A stretch of 64,000 nucleotides of DNA from Bermanella sp044597725. Its GTDB lineage: Bacteria > Pseudomonadota > Gammaproteobacteria > Pseudomonadales > Oceanobacteraceae. The translations under genes were made by a program, and so were the position numbers. This document shows positions 7,651 through 16,789 of this stretch, piece after piece. The DNA lies in the NCBI RefSeq assembly GCF_044597725.1, contig NZ_CP139003.1:1426001-1490000 (forward strand). The letters run 5' to 3'. Within the stretch, counting starts at the first letter, position 1; every line of letters starts with the position of its first letter. The notes beneath the pieces were generated by a model that was not told the origin of the DNA, did not search any database, and saw nothing but the letters and a program-made list of their open reading frames with translations.

Positions 7651-8847
7651 CTAATCCTGAATACTTTCTACTAACGCACGTATACGTTTCGCGGCTTCTA
7701 TACATTCATCCACTTCTGCTACTAACGCCATGCGGATACGATTTTTACCAGGGTTGTCGCCGTCAATCGTGCGGGATAAATAAGATCCTGGAAGAACCGT
7801 TACTTGTTGTTCGGCAAAAAGGCGTTGTGCGAACTGCTCTTCATCTATGGGGGTTTTTGCCCATAGGTAAAAACTGGCATCGCTTTGTTTAACGTCCATT
7901 ACCGGAGATAGAATATCTAAAACCGCAGCAAATTTTTCACTATATAAACGGCGGTTTTCTTCAACGTGAGATTCATCTTGCCATGCGGCAATACTCGCTA
8001 ACTGGTTGGGAATACTCATGGCACAGCCATGGTAAGTACGGTACTGGAAAAACGGTTGTAATATATTGGCATCACCTGCAACAAAACCGCTACGCAGCCC
8101 GGGCAAGTTAGAACGCTTACTTAAACTATGGAAAACCACGCAACGTTTGTAATCATGACGTCCTAATGCTTCACAGGCTTGTAATAAGCCTACAGGTGCT
8201 TCAGCGGAATCCACATAAATTTCGCTATAACATTCATCACTGGCAATAACAAAATCATATTCATCGGCTAGTGCAATTAAACGTTTTAGAGTCGGCATAT
8301 CTAAAACAGCCCCTGTCGGGTTGCCGGGCGAGCAAATAAATAAAATTTGCGTTTTACGCCAAACATCTGCACTTACTTGTTCGAAGTTAGGCTGAAACCC
8401 TGTTTCTTCATGGCAGGGTAAGTAGTGAGGTTTAGCGCCCGAGAGGTAAGCGGCCCCTTCGTATATTTGATAGAACGGGTTGGGGCAAACCACTAATGCA
8501 TCATTGCTGGCAGAAACCACCGCCTGAGTGAATGCAAAGATGGCTTCACGGGTGCCATTAACTGGTAATACTTGAGTTTCCGGGTCGAGGTTAGACAGTG
8601 AGAAACGCTTGCAAGCCCATTGACTAATTGCTTGACGCAGCTCTGGTAAGCCCTTGGTGGTAGGGTATTGCGCAAGCATCTCTATGTTGTTGACCATGGC
8701 ATCAAGCACAAATTGTGGGCTTTTATGCTTAGGTTCACCAATAGATAGAGCGATATGAGGTAAATCGGTACTGATATTGGCGGCAGCCTTGAGTTGATTC
8801 AATTTTTCAAATGGGTAGGGCTGCAGCAAGCTCAGATTCTGATTCAT
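7651..8847 (-). CDS. dapC: Succinyldiaminopimelate transaminase
   Basis: A 398-aa fold-type I PLP aminotransferase. The Lys of SLSKRSNLPGLRSG is the expected Schiff-base residue, SDECYSEIY carries the Asp and Tyr that hold the PLP ring, and a C-terminal RIRMALV supplies the substrate carboxylate Arg. It makes N-succinyl-LL-2,6-diaminopimelate from the product of DapD using glutamate. The dapC assignment over other class I/II aminotransferases rests on the position right before yffB-dapD and on overall resemblance to the gammaproteobacterial DapC. A 105-bp gap separates it from glnD upstream. Confidence 0.93.
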   Translation of the reverse strand: MNQNLSLLQPYPFEKLNQLKAAANISTDLPHIALSIGEPKHKSPQFVLDAMVNNIEMLAQYPTTKGLPELRQAISQWACKRFSLSNLDPETQVLPVNGTREAIFAFTQAVVSASNDALVVCPNPFYQIYEGAAYLSGAKPHYLPCHEETGFQPNFEQVSADVWRKTQILFICSPGNPTGAVLDMPTLKRLIALADEYDFVIASDECYSEIYVDSAEAPVGLLQACEALGRHDYKRCVVFHSLSKRSNLPGLRSGFVAGDANILQPFFQYRTYHGCAMSIPNQLASIAAWQDESHVEENRRLYSEKFAAVLDILSPVMDVKQSDASFYLWAKTPIDEEQFAQRLFAEQQVTVLPGSYLSRTIDGDNPGKNRIRMALVAEVDECIEAAKRIRALVESIQD

Positions 8848-8952
8848 AATGGGCTCTCATAATAAAGTGGTGCGAATTATAGTGGAGACGCAGGAAAATT
8901 TGTACCGTAGGCGGCCGGTTTTCCTCCGGCTTTGCCGTGATTATGGTCTTTA

Positions 8953-11643
8953 TTAAAGCGTGGCTTGTAGTTCGACTTGGTCGCTTAGAGCGTTTATGAC
9001 GGCTTGCTGTAACTCACGACAAAATTCAGGATCGCTTATCGGGTCGCCATTTTTATCGGTTAGATAGAATATATCGTCTATGCGTTCAACTTCGGTCATG
9101 ATCTTTGCCGTTTCTAGGCTTAAATCGTAATCCATAAATAATTTTCCCATACGCGCTAATAAGCCGGGGCGGTCAGGTGCAATAACCTCGAGCAGGGTTC
9201 GTTTACTGTATGGGTCGTTGCTAATAAATGCAGTCGGTTTGAAATCAAACTGCTTTAACTGACGGGAAGTGCGTCGCTGTATTAAATTTGGGAAATCCTC
9301 TGGATCAGAGAGTGTCTCTTCAAGAGTTTTTTGAATTTTTTCAATGCGCATGGGGTCGGTAATAGAGTCACCGTTTTCATCCAAAACGATATAAGTATCC
9401 AAAGCATTGTTATTGGCCGAGGTAATAATACGTGCATCTTGAATATTTAGGTGTAGTTGATCCAATGCAGCGGTCATTGCAGCAAATAGGTGGGGTTGGT
9501 CTTTCATAAATATGAAAATTTGCGTGGCCCCTTCAAATGCTAAGTCACTTGTTTCACCAATTAATACTAGGGGTTTATTGCTATCACCGTGTTTAAACAA
9601 GGCAAGGGCGTGCCAAACAAGCGTATCCACGTTTTCACGTAAAAAGTATTCATCACCCGGGTCGTTCCACATCTTGAAAACTTGGTCTTCCGAGTACCCA
9701 TATTCATTCAGTCTTTCAATAACCGCTTGCTGAGCATCGAGAACCCATGCATCTTTATCAATTGGCGTATCAAGGCCGCGTCGTAATATACGCTGAGTTT
9801 CCCTAAATAAATGACGCATTTGTTCAGCACGCCAGCCTGTCCACAGTTTTTTATTTGTACTGTAGATATCCGCTGTACTAAAGACAAATAAGTGCTCTAG
9901 ATGTCGTCTGTCCATCATTTGCGAAGCAAAGTGATGCAGGGCATCAGGGTCGGCAAAATCGATACGCTGGCTGTTTTGTGAGAATACAAGGTGGTTAGCC
10001 ACGAGCCAAACAATAAGGTCAGTGTCTTTCTTACTTAAACCATGCTTAATACAAAATTGCTCTGCTATTTCTGATCCTGTTATTTCATGATCGCCAGGCA
10101 AGGCTTTACCCACATCATGTAACAGCGCTGCTAGGTAGAGAATTTCTTTTTTAGGTATGGAATGAATTACCTTGCTAGCAAGAGGGAATAGTTCTTTGAG
10201 TGTACCATGACGAAGTTGGCGCATGAATAAGATAGCGCGGAGGCTATGCTGATCCACCGTGTAGCTATGAAAAAGATCGTGTTCCATGTGCCCGATAATT
10301 TCACCAAACTCGGGAATATACGCACCTAAAACCCCATAGCGCATCATTCGATCAAGTTCACGTCCCACATTATGTTTGCAGCGCATTATAGCCATGAAGG
10401 TGCGAATATTATCTGGGTGACTACGAAACTCATCATCAATATCATGCCTGCGATCACGAATCGCGCGGATGGTATTAGCACGAACGCCTTTGAGGCTTGG
10501 GTCCGCCGCCATATTATAAAACACTTCTAATATTGCGTTAGGTGTATGCTCAAATAATGTGGGCTGACGTATTTCTAAATAATCATTGCGGCGCTGAAAA
10601 TGCTGATTAATAGGTTCGATGGTTTCATCGAGCAAATTATCGATTAATAGCTCTTTAAACAGCAGCATAAGTAAATTATTTAATTCAGACAGCGCCAAGG
10701 CATAACGATAGTACTGGTGCATCATGGCTTCTACAGCCAGCTTTTCTTCATCGTCTTTAAAGCCCAGTATGTCGGCGATTTCTTTCTGATAATCAAATAA
10801 TAATTGATCTTCTTCGCGCTGGGCTACCATGTGCAGGGCGTAGCGAATTTGCCATAAGAAATCGCGGCAGCGTTGTAACATACCGTATTCAAAGTCGGTC
10901 AAAATGCCATGGCTAAACAGGTTTTCCAGTTCTTTATTGCCAAAATAACGCTGTAAGACCCAAACAATGGTATGGATATCTCGTAGACCACCTTGCCCCT
11001 TCTTTATGTTGGGCTCAAGGTTGTTATCGGTATCATGGTGCTTGTCGTAGCGCTCCATTTGCTCTTGCCATTTAGCCAAGAAAAATTCGTTAACTGGCCA
11101 AATGTGTTGCGGCCCAGTAAGCTCCACCATGGTTTGGCGCAAGCTATCGGGCCCCGCTAATGTGCGGGTTTCCATTAAATTAGTAACAATGGTTAGGTCT
11201 TTTTCTGCTTCCCGCTGGCAGTCTTCTAAGGTTCGTACACCGTGACCCACATCCAGCTTTATGTCCCACATAAAGGTGATAAAGCCTTGCATGGCGTCAC
11301 TGTGTTCGTTGAATGCGCTTTCATCTCGGGTAAGCAGTAAAATATCGATATCAGAATGGGGGTGTAGCTCGCCACGACCATAACCGCCAACGGCTAGCAA
11401 GGCTATGTTGTTGGCGTCTTGGGGGAAAAATTGGCGCCATACCGCAGCCAATAACTTATCCATAAACTCTGCGCGAGCATGGACTAAGGTATTAGCATCT
11501 AAGGTGGCTCGAAAATGCTCATCCATAACGGCTTGAGCATCTCGATTGGCTTGTTTAAACAGAGGAATAGTTGGTTTGCCACTGGCCAATTGGGTGGCAA
11601 ATTCGTGTTCATCAAAAATCTTGTCAGACAAGCCAGATTCCAT
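8953..11643 (-). CDS. glnD: [Protein-PII] uridylyltransferase / uridylyl-removing enzyme
   Basis: GlnD is the glutamine sensor that uridylylates PII when nitrogen is short and removes UMP when glutamine is high, thereby steering NtrB-NtrC and glutamine synthetase. The 896-aa protein shows a nucleotidyltransferase site (GGYGRGELHPHSDIDILLL, about 86-104), an HD phosphohydrolase site (LAALLHDVGKALPGDH) and two C-terminal ACT domains (about 705-785 and 815-890). An open frame extends 32 codons upstream into map, but the ATG at 11643 lies 11 nt after the map stop, has AGAGAA in front and gives the usual length. It forms an operon with map. Confidence 0.97.
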   Translation of the reverse strand: MESGLSDKIFDEHEFATQLASGKPTIPLFKQANRDAQAVMDEHFRATLDANTLVHARAEFMDKLLAAVWRQFFPQDANNIALLAVGGYGRGELHPHSDIDILLLTRDESAFNEHSDAMQGFITFMWDIKLDVGHGVRTLEDCQREAEKDLTIVTNLMETRTLAGPDSLRQTMVELTGPQHIWPVNEFFLAKWQEQMERYDKHHDTDNNLEPNIKKGQGGLRDIHTIVWVLQRYFGNKELENLFSHGILTDFEYGMLQRCRDFLWQIRYALHMVAQREEDQLLFDYQKEIADILGFKDDEEKLAVEAMMHQYYRYALALSELNNLLMLLFKELLIDNLLDETIEPINQHFQRRNDYLEIRQPTLFEHTPNAILEVFYNMAADPSLKGVRANTIRAIRDRRHDIDDEFRSHPDNIRTFMAIMRCKHNVGRELDRMMRYGVLGAYIPEFGEIIGHMEHDLFHSYTVDQHSLRAILFMRQLRHGTLKELFPLASKVIHSIPKKEILYLAALLHDVGKALPGDHEITGSEIAEQFCIKHGLSKKDTDLIVWLVANHLVFSQNSQRIDFADPDALHHFASQMMDRRHLEHLFVFSTADIYSTNKKLWTGWRAEQMRHLFRETQRILRRGLDTPIDKDAWVLDAQQAVIERLNEYGYSEDQVFKMWNDPGDEYFLRENVDTLVWHALALFKHGDSNKPLVLIGETSDLAFEGATQIFIFMKDQPHLFAAMTAALDQLHLNIQDARIITSANNNALDTYIVLDENGDSITDPMRIEKIQKTLEETLSDPEDFPNLIQRRTSRQLKQFDFKPTAFISNDPYSKRTLLEVIAPDRPGLLARMGKLFMDYDLSLETAKIMTEVERIDDIFYLTDKNGDPISDPEFCRELQQAVINALSDQVELQATL

Positions 11644-11654
11644 TAAGGGTTCTC

Positions 11655-12443
11655 TTATTTTTCCCAAGGAAAGGTTTCTTCTTGGCGACGGGTAAGCACT
11701 TCTACGCCGTCCGCTGTCACTAAGCAGGTATGTTCCCACTGGGCGCTTAATTTACGGTCTTTGGTCACAACTGTCCAATGGTCACCAAGTAGTTTGGTGG
11801 CCGCTTTTCCTTGGTTAATCATCGGTTCGATGGTAAAGCACATACCTTCTTTTAGTGCCATTCCGGTGCCTGGTCGACCGTAATGCATGACTTGTGGCTC
11901 CTCATGGAAACCCTTGCCAATACCGTGGCCACAGTATTCACGTACCACGCTATAGTAATTTGACTCAGCGTGTTGCTGAATAACATGGCCAATATCACCT
12001 AGTTGAGTGCCGGGCTTTACTAGGGCGATGCCTTTATACATACACTCTTGAGTAATTTGTACTAAACGCTCATCGGCAGGTTTCGCTTCGCCCACAAAGA
12101 ACATTTTGCTGGTGTCTCCGTGATAACCATCTTTAATAACGGTTACATCAATGTTGACGGTATCACCTTTTTTCAGAACCTTATCGTCGCTGGGAATACC
12201 GTGACAAATAACATGGTTTACCGAAGTACATACGGATTTGGGGAAAGGTGGATTACCGTAATTGAGTGGTGCAGGGATACAGCCCTGTTTATTTACAATG
12301 TGGTTATGACAAATACGGTCGAGCTCACCTGTGGTGACACCTGGTTTGACATACTCACCAATCATTTCCAGTACTTCGGCGGCAAGGCGGCCGGCGACGC
12401 GCATTTTCTCGATTTCTTCTGGGGTTTTAATGGTTACAGACAT
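11655..12443 (-). CDS. map: Methionine aminopeptidase, type I
   Basis: Map removes the initiator Met from nascent proteins with small second residues. The 262-aa protein has the five metal ligands in family contexts: the Asp pair in NIDVTVIKDGYHGDTS, His in YCGHGIGKGFHEEP, Glu in FTIEPM and Glu in QWEHTCLVT. It lacks the N-terminal zinc extension, so it is the short bacterial type. It is divergent from rpsB across a 314-bp region, a neighbourhood conserved in gammaproteobacteria, and is followed 11 nt later by glnD. Confidence 0.98.
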   Translation of the reverse strand: MSVTIKTPEEIEKMRVAGRLAAEVLEMIGEYVKPGVTTGELDRICHNHIVNKQGCIPAPLNYGNPPFPKSVCTSVNHVICHGIPSDDKVLKKGDTVNIDVTVIKDGYHGDTSKMFFVGEAKPADERLVQITQECMYKGIALVKPGTQLGDIGHVIQQHAESNYYSVVREYCGHGIGKGFHEEPQVMHYGRPGTGMALKEGMCFTIEPMINQGKAATKLLGDHWTVVTKDRKLSAQWEHTCLVTADGVEVLTRRQEETFPWEK

Positions 12444-12757
12444 GGTATTCTTACAGTCATAGAAATTTAATTTCCCTATTGTACGCTTTTACAAGCAATA
12501 GATGAATAAACTGAGCACTCTTTAGGCTATTTTGTTTAAAAACTTCCCTTTAGGGGGCTTTTTATGGTATAAAGCGCGCGCTTTTCGCCATAAGTCTTGT
12601 TCCAGCTTGTTTTTGTTGGAGCCATACATAGGTGCAAAGCGCAGTAAATTAACATAATCCGCACATATACCGGCACATTGTTCAGGGTGTCTTGTTCTCA
12701 AGATTGGATAATGGGGTATATGGAGGCTTAACCCTTACAAACAATAGGTAAATTATC
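12444..12757 (+). promoter_or_regulatory. rpsB promoter and leader region
   Basis: This divergent map/rpsB gap contains an extended -10 element TGGTATAAA (12565-12573) followed at once by a GCGCGCGC discriminator, the pattern of strong, stringently controlled ribosomal protein promoters; the -35 (near 12545) is weak, as expected with an extended -10. Transcription starting near 12580 gives a leader of about 175 nt. In gammaproteobacteria the rpsB leader is the target of autogenous control by S2; I infer the same here from position and promoter style, not from a folded match. Confidence 0.7.
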
Positions 12758-13501
12758 ATGGCACAAGTATCCATGCGCGACCTGCTAAAAGCGGGCGTAC
12801 ACTTTGGTCACCAAACCCGTTACTGGAACCCAAAGATGTCTCAATTCATCTTTGGCGCGCGTAACAAGATTCATATCATCAACTTAGAGCACACTGTACC
12901 TGCTTTTAACGAAGCACTTAACGTGATTAAGAGCCTAGCGTCTAAAAACAACAAAATTCTTTTTGTTGGTACTAAGCGTGCAGCCTCTAAAGTGATTCAA
13001 GAGCAAGCAACTCGCGCTGGTCAGCCGTTTGTTGCTCACCGTTGGTTGGGCGGTATGCTAACTAACTACAAAACTATTCGTCAGTCTATTAAGCGTCTAC
13101 GTGATCTAGAAGCACAAATGAAAGACGGTACTTTCGAACAGCTTACTAAGAAAGAAGCGCTAATGCGTACTCGCGAAATGGAAAAGCTAGAGCGTTCTAT
13201 CGGTGGTATCAAAGATATGGGCGGCCTACCTGATGCGTTGTTCGTAATTGATGTTGACCACGAGCGTATTGCAATTCAAGAAGCAAACAAGCTAGGTATC
13301 CCTGTTATTGGTATCGTTGATACTAACAGCGACCCAGATGGCGTAGATTACGTTATCCCTGGTAACGATGATGCGATCCGTGCGATCGAAATCTTCACTT
13401 CTGCAATTGCTGATGCATGCATCGAAGGCAAAACAGAAGCAGGTGCACCTGCTGAAGCGCCTGCTGCTGAAGCAAAAGAAGAAGCACCAGCTGCTGAATA
13501 A
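12758..13501 (+). CDS. rpsB: 30S ribosomal protein S2
   Basis: S2 binds late on the 30S subunit, at the head-body junction, and recruits S1. The 247-aa protein begins MAQVSMRDLLKAGVHFGHQTRYWNP, has the KILFVGTKRAA and HRWLGGMLTN motifs and ends in an Ala/Glu-rich tail (about 222-247) typical of the family's variable C terminus. Codon use is strongly biased, as in highly expressed genes. It is followed by tsf with an internal hairpin between them, as in other gammaproteobacteria. Confidence 0.99.
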   Translation: MAQVSMRDLLKAGVHFGHQTRYWNPKMSQFIFGARNKIHIINLEHTVPAFNEALNVIKSLASKNNKILFVGTKRAASKVIQEQATRAGQPFVAHRWLGGMLTNYKTIRQSIKRLRDLEAQMKDGTFEQLTKKEALMRTREMEKLERSIGGIKDMGGLPDALFVIDVDHERIAIQEANKLGIPVIGIVDTNSDPDGVDYVIPGNDDAIRAIEIFTSAIADACIEGKTEAGAPAEAPAAEAKEEAPAAE

Positions 13502-13528
13502 GCGTTGTATTTGATCGGCAGTTAACGG

Positions 13529-13554
13529 AAAAGGGGAGAATGCTCCCCTTTTTT
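13529..13554 (+). terminator. Hairpin with T-run between rpsB and tsf
   Basis: AAAAGGGGAG (13529-13538) pairs perfectly with CTCCCCTTTT (13543-13552) around a 4-nt loop and ends in six Ts. It has the form of a strong intrinsic terminator, yet tsf follows 38 bp later with no obvious strong promoter. Partial termination here would set S2 above EF-Ts; an unseen tsf promoter is the alternative. Confidence 0.8.
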
Positions 13555-13591
13555 GAATGATATTTAAGAATTGATAGATTAGGTGACGAAT

Positions 13592-14440
13592 ATGGCAGCT
13601 GTATCTGCAGCAACTGTAAAAGAACTACGTGAACGTACTGGTTTAGGCATGATGGAGTGCAAAAAAGCACTTCAGTCTGCTGGTGGTGATGTTGATGTGG
13701 CAATCGAAGAACTACGTAAAAGTTCTGGTCTAAAAGCAGCTAAAAAAGCAGGTCGTACTGCAGCAGAAGGTATTGTGGTTGTTAAAACCGCAGCTGATAA
13801 AAAATCTGCTCTTTTAGTTGAAGTTAACTCAGAAACTGACTTTGCTGCGAAAAATGAAGACTTCATTAACTTTGCTAACAAAGTTGCAGAAGCCGCAGTG
13901 GCAGCGAATACAACTGAGGTTGTTGGTCTTCTTGAGTCTGACCGTGAAGCCATTGTACAAAAAATCGGTGAAAACATTTCTCCGCGTCGTGCTGAGAAAC
14001 TAGAAGGCGATTTGGTAGCGGGTTATGTTCACTCAAACAACCGTCTTGCGGCTATTGTTGCAATTAAAGGCGGTAACGAAGAGTTGGCACGCGATATCGC
14101 AATGCACGTTACTGCGGTAAACCCTCGCGTTCTTAACCCTGAAGATATGCCTCAGGAAGAACTGAAGAAAGAAGAAGATATCATTAAGGCTCAGCCTGAT
14201 ATGGAAGGTAAACCAGCCGAAATCGTTGAAAAAATGATGGGTGGTCGTATCAAGAAGTTCCTTAAAGAAAACAGCCTTGTAGAGCAGCCTTTCGTTAAAA
14301 ACCCAGACCTAACGGTTGGTCAGCTAGCGAAAGAAGCCGGTGCTGAAATTATTTCGTTTGTTCGCCTAGAAGTAGGTGAAGGTATCGAGAAAGAAGAAAC
14401 TGATTTCGCTGCAGAAGTAGCGGCTCAGCTTAAAGGTTAA
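13592..14440 (+). CDS. tsf: Elongation factor Ts
   Basis: EF-Ts exchanges GDP for GTP on EF-Tu. The 282-aa protein starts with the UBA-like domain (MAAVSAATVKELRERTGLGMMECKKAL) and carries the core motif TDFAAKNEDF that contacts EF-Tu. The start is the ATG at 13592 with AGGTGA 5 nt upstream; a GTG three codons earlier overlaps that site and is unlikely. The gene follows rpsB after an attenuating hairpin and precedes pyrH, the standard order. Confidence 0.99.
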   Translation: MAAVSAATVKELRERTGLGMMECKKALQSAGGDVDVAIEELRKSSGLKAAKKAGRTAAEGIVVVKTAADKKSALLVEVNSETDFAAKNEDFINFANKVAEAAVAANTTEVVGLLESDREAIVQKIGENISPRRAEKLEGDLVAGYVHSNNRLAAIVAIKGGNEELARDIAMHVTAVNPRVLNPEDMPQEELKKEEDIIKAQPDMEGKPAEIVEKMMGGRIKKFLKENSLVEQPFVKNPDLTVGQLAKEAGAEIISFVRLEVGEGIEKEETDFAAEVAAQLKG

Positions 14441-14458
14441 TATGCTTTAGCCTGTCCT

Positions 14459-14546
14459 ATGCCGAGTTAGGTTTGCCTTGCTCGGCATTTGTGCATCTGG
14501 CCCCGGTGAACTGAGTGGAATTTAACCACTTCGGTGCCGGGGTTTT
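14459..14546 (+). terminator. Two hairpins after tsf, the second with a short T-run
   Basis: The first pairs ATGCCGAG (about 14459-14466) with CTCGGCAT (14481-14488) with only TTTG after it. The second pairs CCCCGG (14501-14506) with CCGGGG (14537-14542), with an inner AGTGG/CCACT stem, and is followed by TTTT. Together they are a plausible end of the rpsB-tsf transcript before pyrH; the T-runs are short, so some read-through is expected. Confidence 0.55.
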
Positions 14547-14670
14547 GCGGTAAGAGACATTGCGCCCTATATATTTGCCACAAGCAGTATTATATTGGGA
14601 TCAATACTAAACCAGTATTAACGCATGCGGATTGTATCCATGCCGCAAGATTCACAAATTGAGGTGATTT

Positions 14671-15423
14671 ATGCCCCCGGCAGAAAAACGAAGCCCTAAA
14701 TACAAACGTATTCTACTTAAGCTCAGTGGTGAAGCCTTACAGGGTGATCATGAGTTTGGAATCGACCCAAAAGTCTTGGACCAAATGGCCCTTGAAGTGG
14801 GTCAGCTAGTAGGCATAGGTGTTCAAGTTGGCTTAGTTATCGGTGGGGGAAACCTGTTTCGGGGTGCAGCACTAAGCAAAGCTGGTCTTGACCGTGTTAC
14901 AGGTGACCACATGGGGATGTTGGCAACAGTAATGAATGCCTTAGCCATGCGTGACGCGCTTGAGAGAAGTAATATTAAATCACGAGTGATGTCAGCCATT
15001 CCAATGAGTGGTATTGTAGAACACTATGATCGTCGACAGGCACAGCGTCACCTTAATAATGGTGATGTGGTTATTTTTTCGGCCGGCACAGGTAATCCAT
15101 TTTTTACAACGGATTCAGCAGCGTGCTTGCGCGGAATTGAGATAGAAGCTGATGTTGTATTAAAAGCAACCAATGTCGACGGTGTATACGATTCGGATCC
15201 TAAGAAAAATCCGGATGCAAAGAAATTTGCCCGTTTAACATACGATGAAGTATTAGAACGCCAGTTAGGTGTAATGGATTTAACCGCTATATGCCTAGCC
15301 CGTGATCATGATATGCCATTACGTGTATTCAATATGGCTGAGCCCGGTATTATGGGGCGTATCATGGTAGACGGTGATGAGGGCACGACCATAGTTTGTG
15401 GAGTTAACGAAAATGATCAGTGA
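14671..15423 (+). CDS. pyrH: UMP kinase
   Basis: PyrH phosphorylates UMP to UDP, a hexameric bacterial enzyme of the amino acid kinase fold and unrelated to eukaryotic UMP kinases. The 250-aa protein shows KRILLKLSGEALQG, the glycine-rich VIGGGNLFRG and the TDSAACLRGIEIEADVVLKATNVDGVYDSDP region. GAGGTGA lies 6 nt before the ATG. Its 3' end overlaps the start of frr by 11 nt, so the two are translationally coupled. Confidence 0.98.
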   Translation: MPPAEKRSPKYKRILLKLSGEALQGDHEFGIDPKVLDQMALEVGQLVGIGVQVGLVIGGGNLFRGAALSKAGLDRVTGDHMGMLATVMNALAMRDALERSNIKSRVMSAIPMSGIVEHYDRRQAQRHLNNGDVVIFSAGTGNPFFTTDSAACLRGIEIEADVVLKATNVDGVYDSDPKKNPDAKKFARLTYDEVLERQLGVMDLTAICLARDHDMPLRVFNMAEPGIMGRIMVDGDEGTTIVCGVNENDQ

Positions 15424-15970
15424 TATTCAAAAAGATGCGCAAGAGCGCATGTCAAAGAGCCTAACAGCCATGACCGATGCATTTAAAAAAGTGCGTACCG
15501 GTCGCGCACATCCATCAATTCTTGATGGTATTAATGTCGATTATTATGGCTCACCTACGCCTATCAATCAGTTGGGTAACATTGTTGTAGAAGATGGTCG
15601 TACGCTTGCTATTACGCCTTGGGAAAAGCCTCTTGTACCGCAAATCGAAAAAGCCATTATGAAAAGCGACATTGGTATTACCCCTGCCACATCAGGTGAA
15701 ACGATTCGCGTTCCTATGCCTATGCTAACGGAAGAAACCCGTAAGGGTTATATTAAGCAGGCCCGTGCAGAAGCTGAAAAAGGTCGTGTTTCTATTCGCA
15801 ATATTCGTCGCGATGCGAATGGTGCGGTGAAAGATCTACTTAAAGAAAAAGAAATCAGTGAAGACGAAGAGCGTAAAGCTGAAGATGATATTCAGAAGCT
15901 CACAGATAAGTTTATTGCCGAAGTTGATAAGCTGTTGGCTGATAAAGAAAAAGACCTAATGCAGGTTTAA
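15413..15970 (+). CDS. frr: Ribosome recycling factor
   Basis: RRF, with EF-G, splits the post-termination ribosome. The 185-aa length is exactly that of the E. coli protein, starting MISDIQKDAQERM and containing KVRTGRAHPSILDGI and the DANGAVKDLLKEKEISEDEE region. The start at 15413 lies inside pyrH (11-nt overlap); an in-frame ATG at 15398 would add five residues absent from the family. A perfect hairpin follows before uppS. Confidence 0.98.
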   Translation: MISDIQKDAQERMSKSLTAMTDAFKKVRTGRAHPSILDGINVDYYGSPTPINQLGNIVVEDGRTLAITPWEKPLVPQIEKAIMKSDIGITPATSGETIRVPMPMLTEETRKGYIKQARAEAEKGRVSIRNIRRDANGAVKDLLKEKEISEDEERKAEDDIQKLTDKFIAEVDKLLADKEKDLMQV

Positions 15971-15989
15971 ACCCACGCAATGAGTTGTA

Positions 15990-16009
15990 CTGCCCAGTTA
16001 TCTGGGCAG
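15990..16009 (+). other. Perfect hairpin between frr and uppS
   Basis: CTGCCCAG (15990-15997), loop TTAT, CTGGGCAG (16002-16009). There is no T-run, so it is not a classical terminator. It may stabilise a processed 3' end or mark a segmental boundary in the long transcript. Confidence 0.6.
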
Positions 16010-16030
16010 ATTCATTATTAGGTCTTGTTC

Positions 16031-16789
16031 ATGTCAAAACTATCACCGCCACAATTCGATCTAATTCCTCAGCATGTTGCTGTCGTCATGGATGGCAACA
16101 ATCGTTGGGCGAAGCGTCGACATCTACCGGGTGTTGCTGGTCACAAGGCTGGCGTAAAAGCAGTACGTATGATTATTGAGCAATCAGCACGTTTAGGTGT
16201 TGATGTGCTAACCCTGTTTGCCTTTTCAAGCGAAAATTGGCAGCGACCCGCACAAGAGGTCGATGCTTTAATGCAGTTGTTCTTGAATGCCTTACAAAAA
16301 GAAGTAGGTAAGCTTAATGAACATAATATTCGTTTGATCATAATGGGTGATACGTCACGTTTTAACGAATCACTTCAACACCACATCGAGCATGCACAAA
16401 CGTTAACCAAGAACAATACTGGACTCACATTGGTTGTAGCCGCAAACTATGGCGGTCGTTGGGATATAAGTCATGCTGCACAGAAAATTGCACGCGATGT
16501 GAAAAATGGCCGCTTAGATGAGGCGGCTATCACTCCTGAGTTATTTCACCGATATACTTGCCTGAGCGAGTTTCCCGAGCCTGATCTATGTATTCGTACA
16601 GGTGGGGAGCTGCGTTTAAGTAATTTTATGTTATGGCAATTTGCATACTCTGAATTGGTATTTAGTGATGCATTATGGCCAGACTTTAATGAACAACACT
16701 TCTGGTCGGCAATACAAGAATATAATAGCCGCACGCGTCGCTTTGGACGTACAGATGAACAGTTAAAGGAAGAAACACAACGTGCTTAA
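16031..16789 (+). CDS. uppS: Undecaprenyl diphosphate synthase
   Basis: UppS is a cis-prenyltransferase making the C55 carrier for peptidoglycan and surface glycans. The 252-aa protein has VAVVMDGNNRWAKRR near residue 18 with the catalytic Asp, then FAFSSENWQRP and the C-terminal CIRTGGELRLSNFMLWQFAYSELVF that binds IPP. GNN instead of GNG in the first motif is also usual in Pseudomonas. Start ATG at 16031; a TTG two codons earlier is possible but weaker. The stop overlaps the cdsA start by 8 nt. Confidence 0.97.
   Translation: MSKLSPPQFDLIPQHVAVVMDGNNRWAKRRHLPGVAGHKAGVKAVRMIIEQSARLGVDVLTLFAFSSENWQRPAQEVDALMQLFLNALQKEVGKLNEHNIRLIIMGDTSRFNESLQHHIEHAQTLTKNNTGLTLVVAANYGGRWDISHAAQKIARDVKNGRLDEAAITPELFHRYTCLSEFPEPDLCIRTGGELRLSNFMLWQFAYSELVFSDALWPDFNEQHFWSAIQEYNSRTRRFGRTDEQLKEETQRA

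Noticed and set aside
11644..11739. Extended N terminus of GlnD (32 more codons)
   Set aside because: It would overlap the map gene and lacks a ribosome site; the ATG at 11643 gives the family's length and N terminus.
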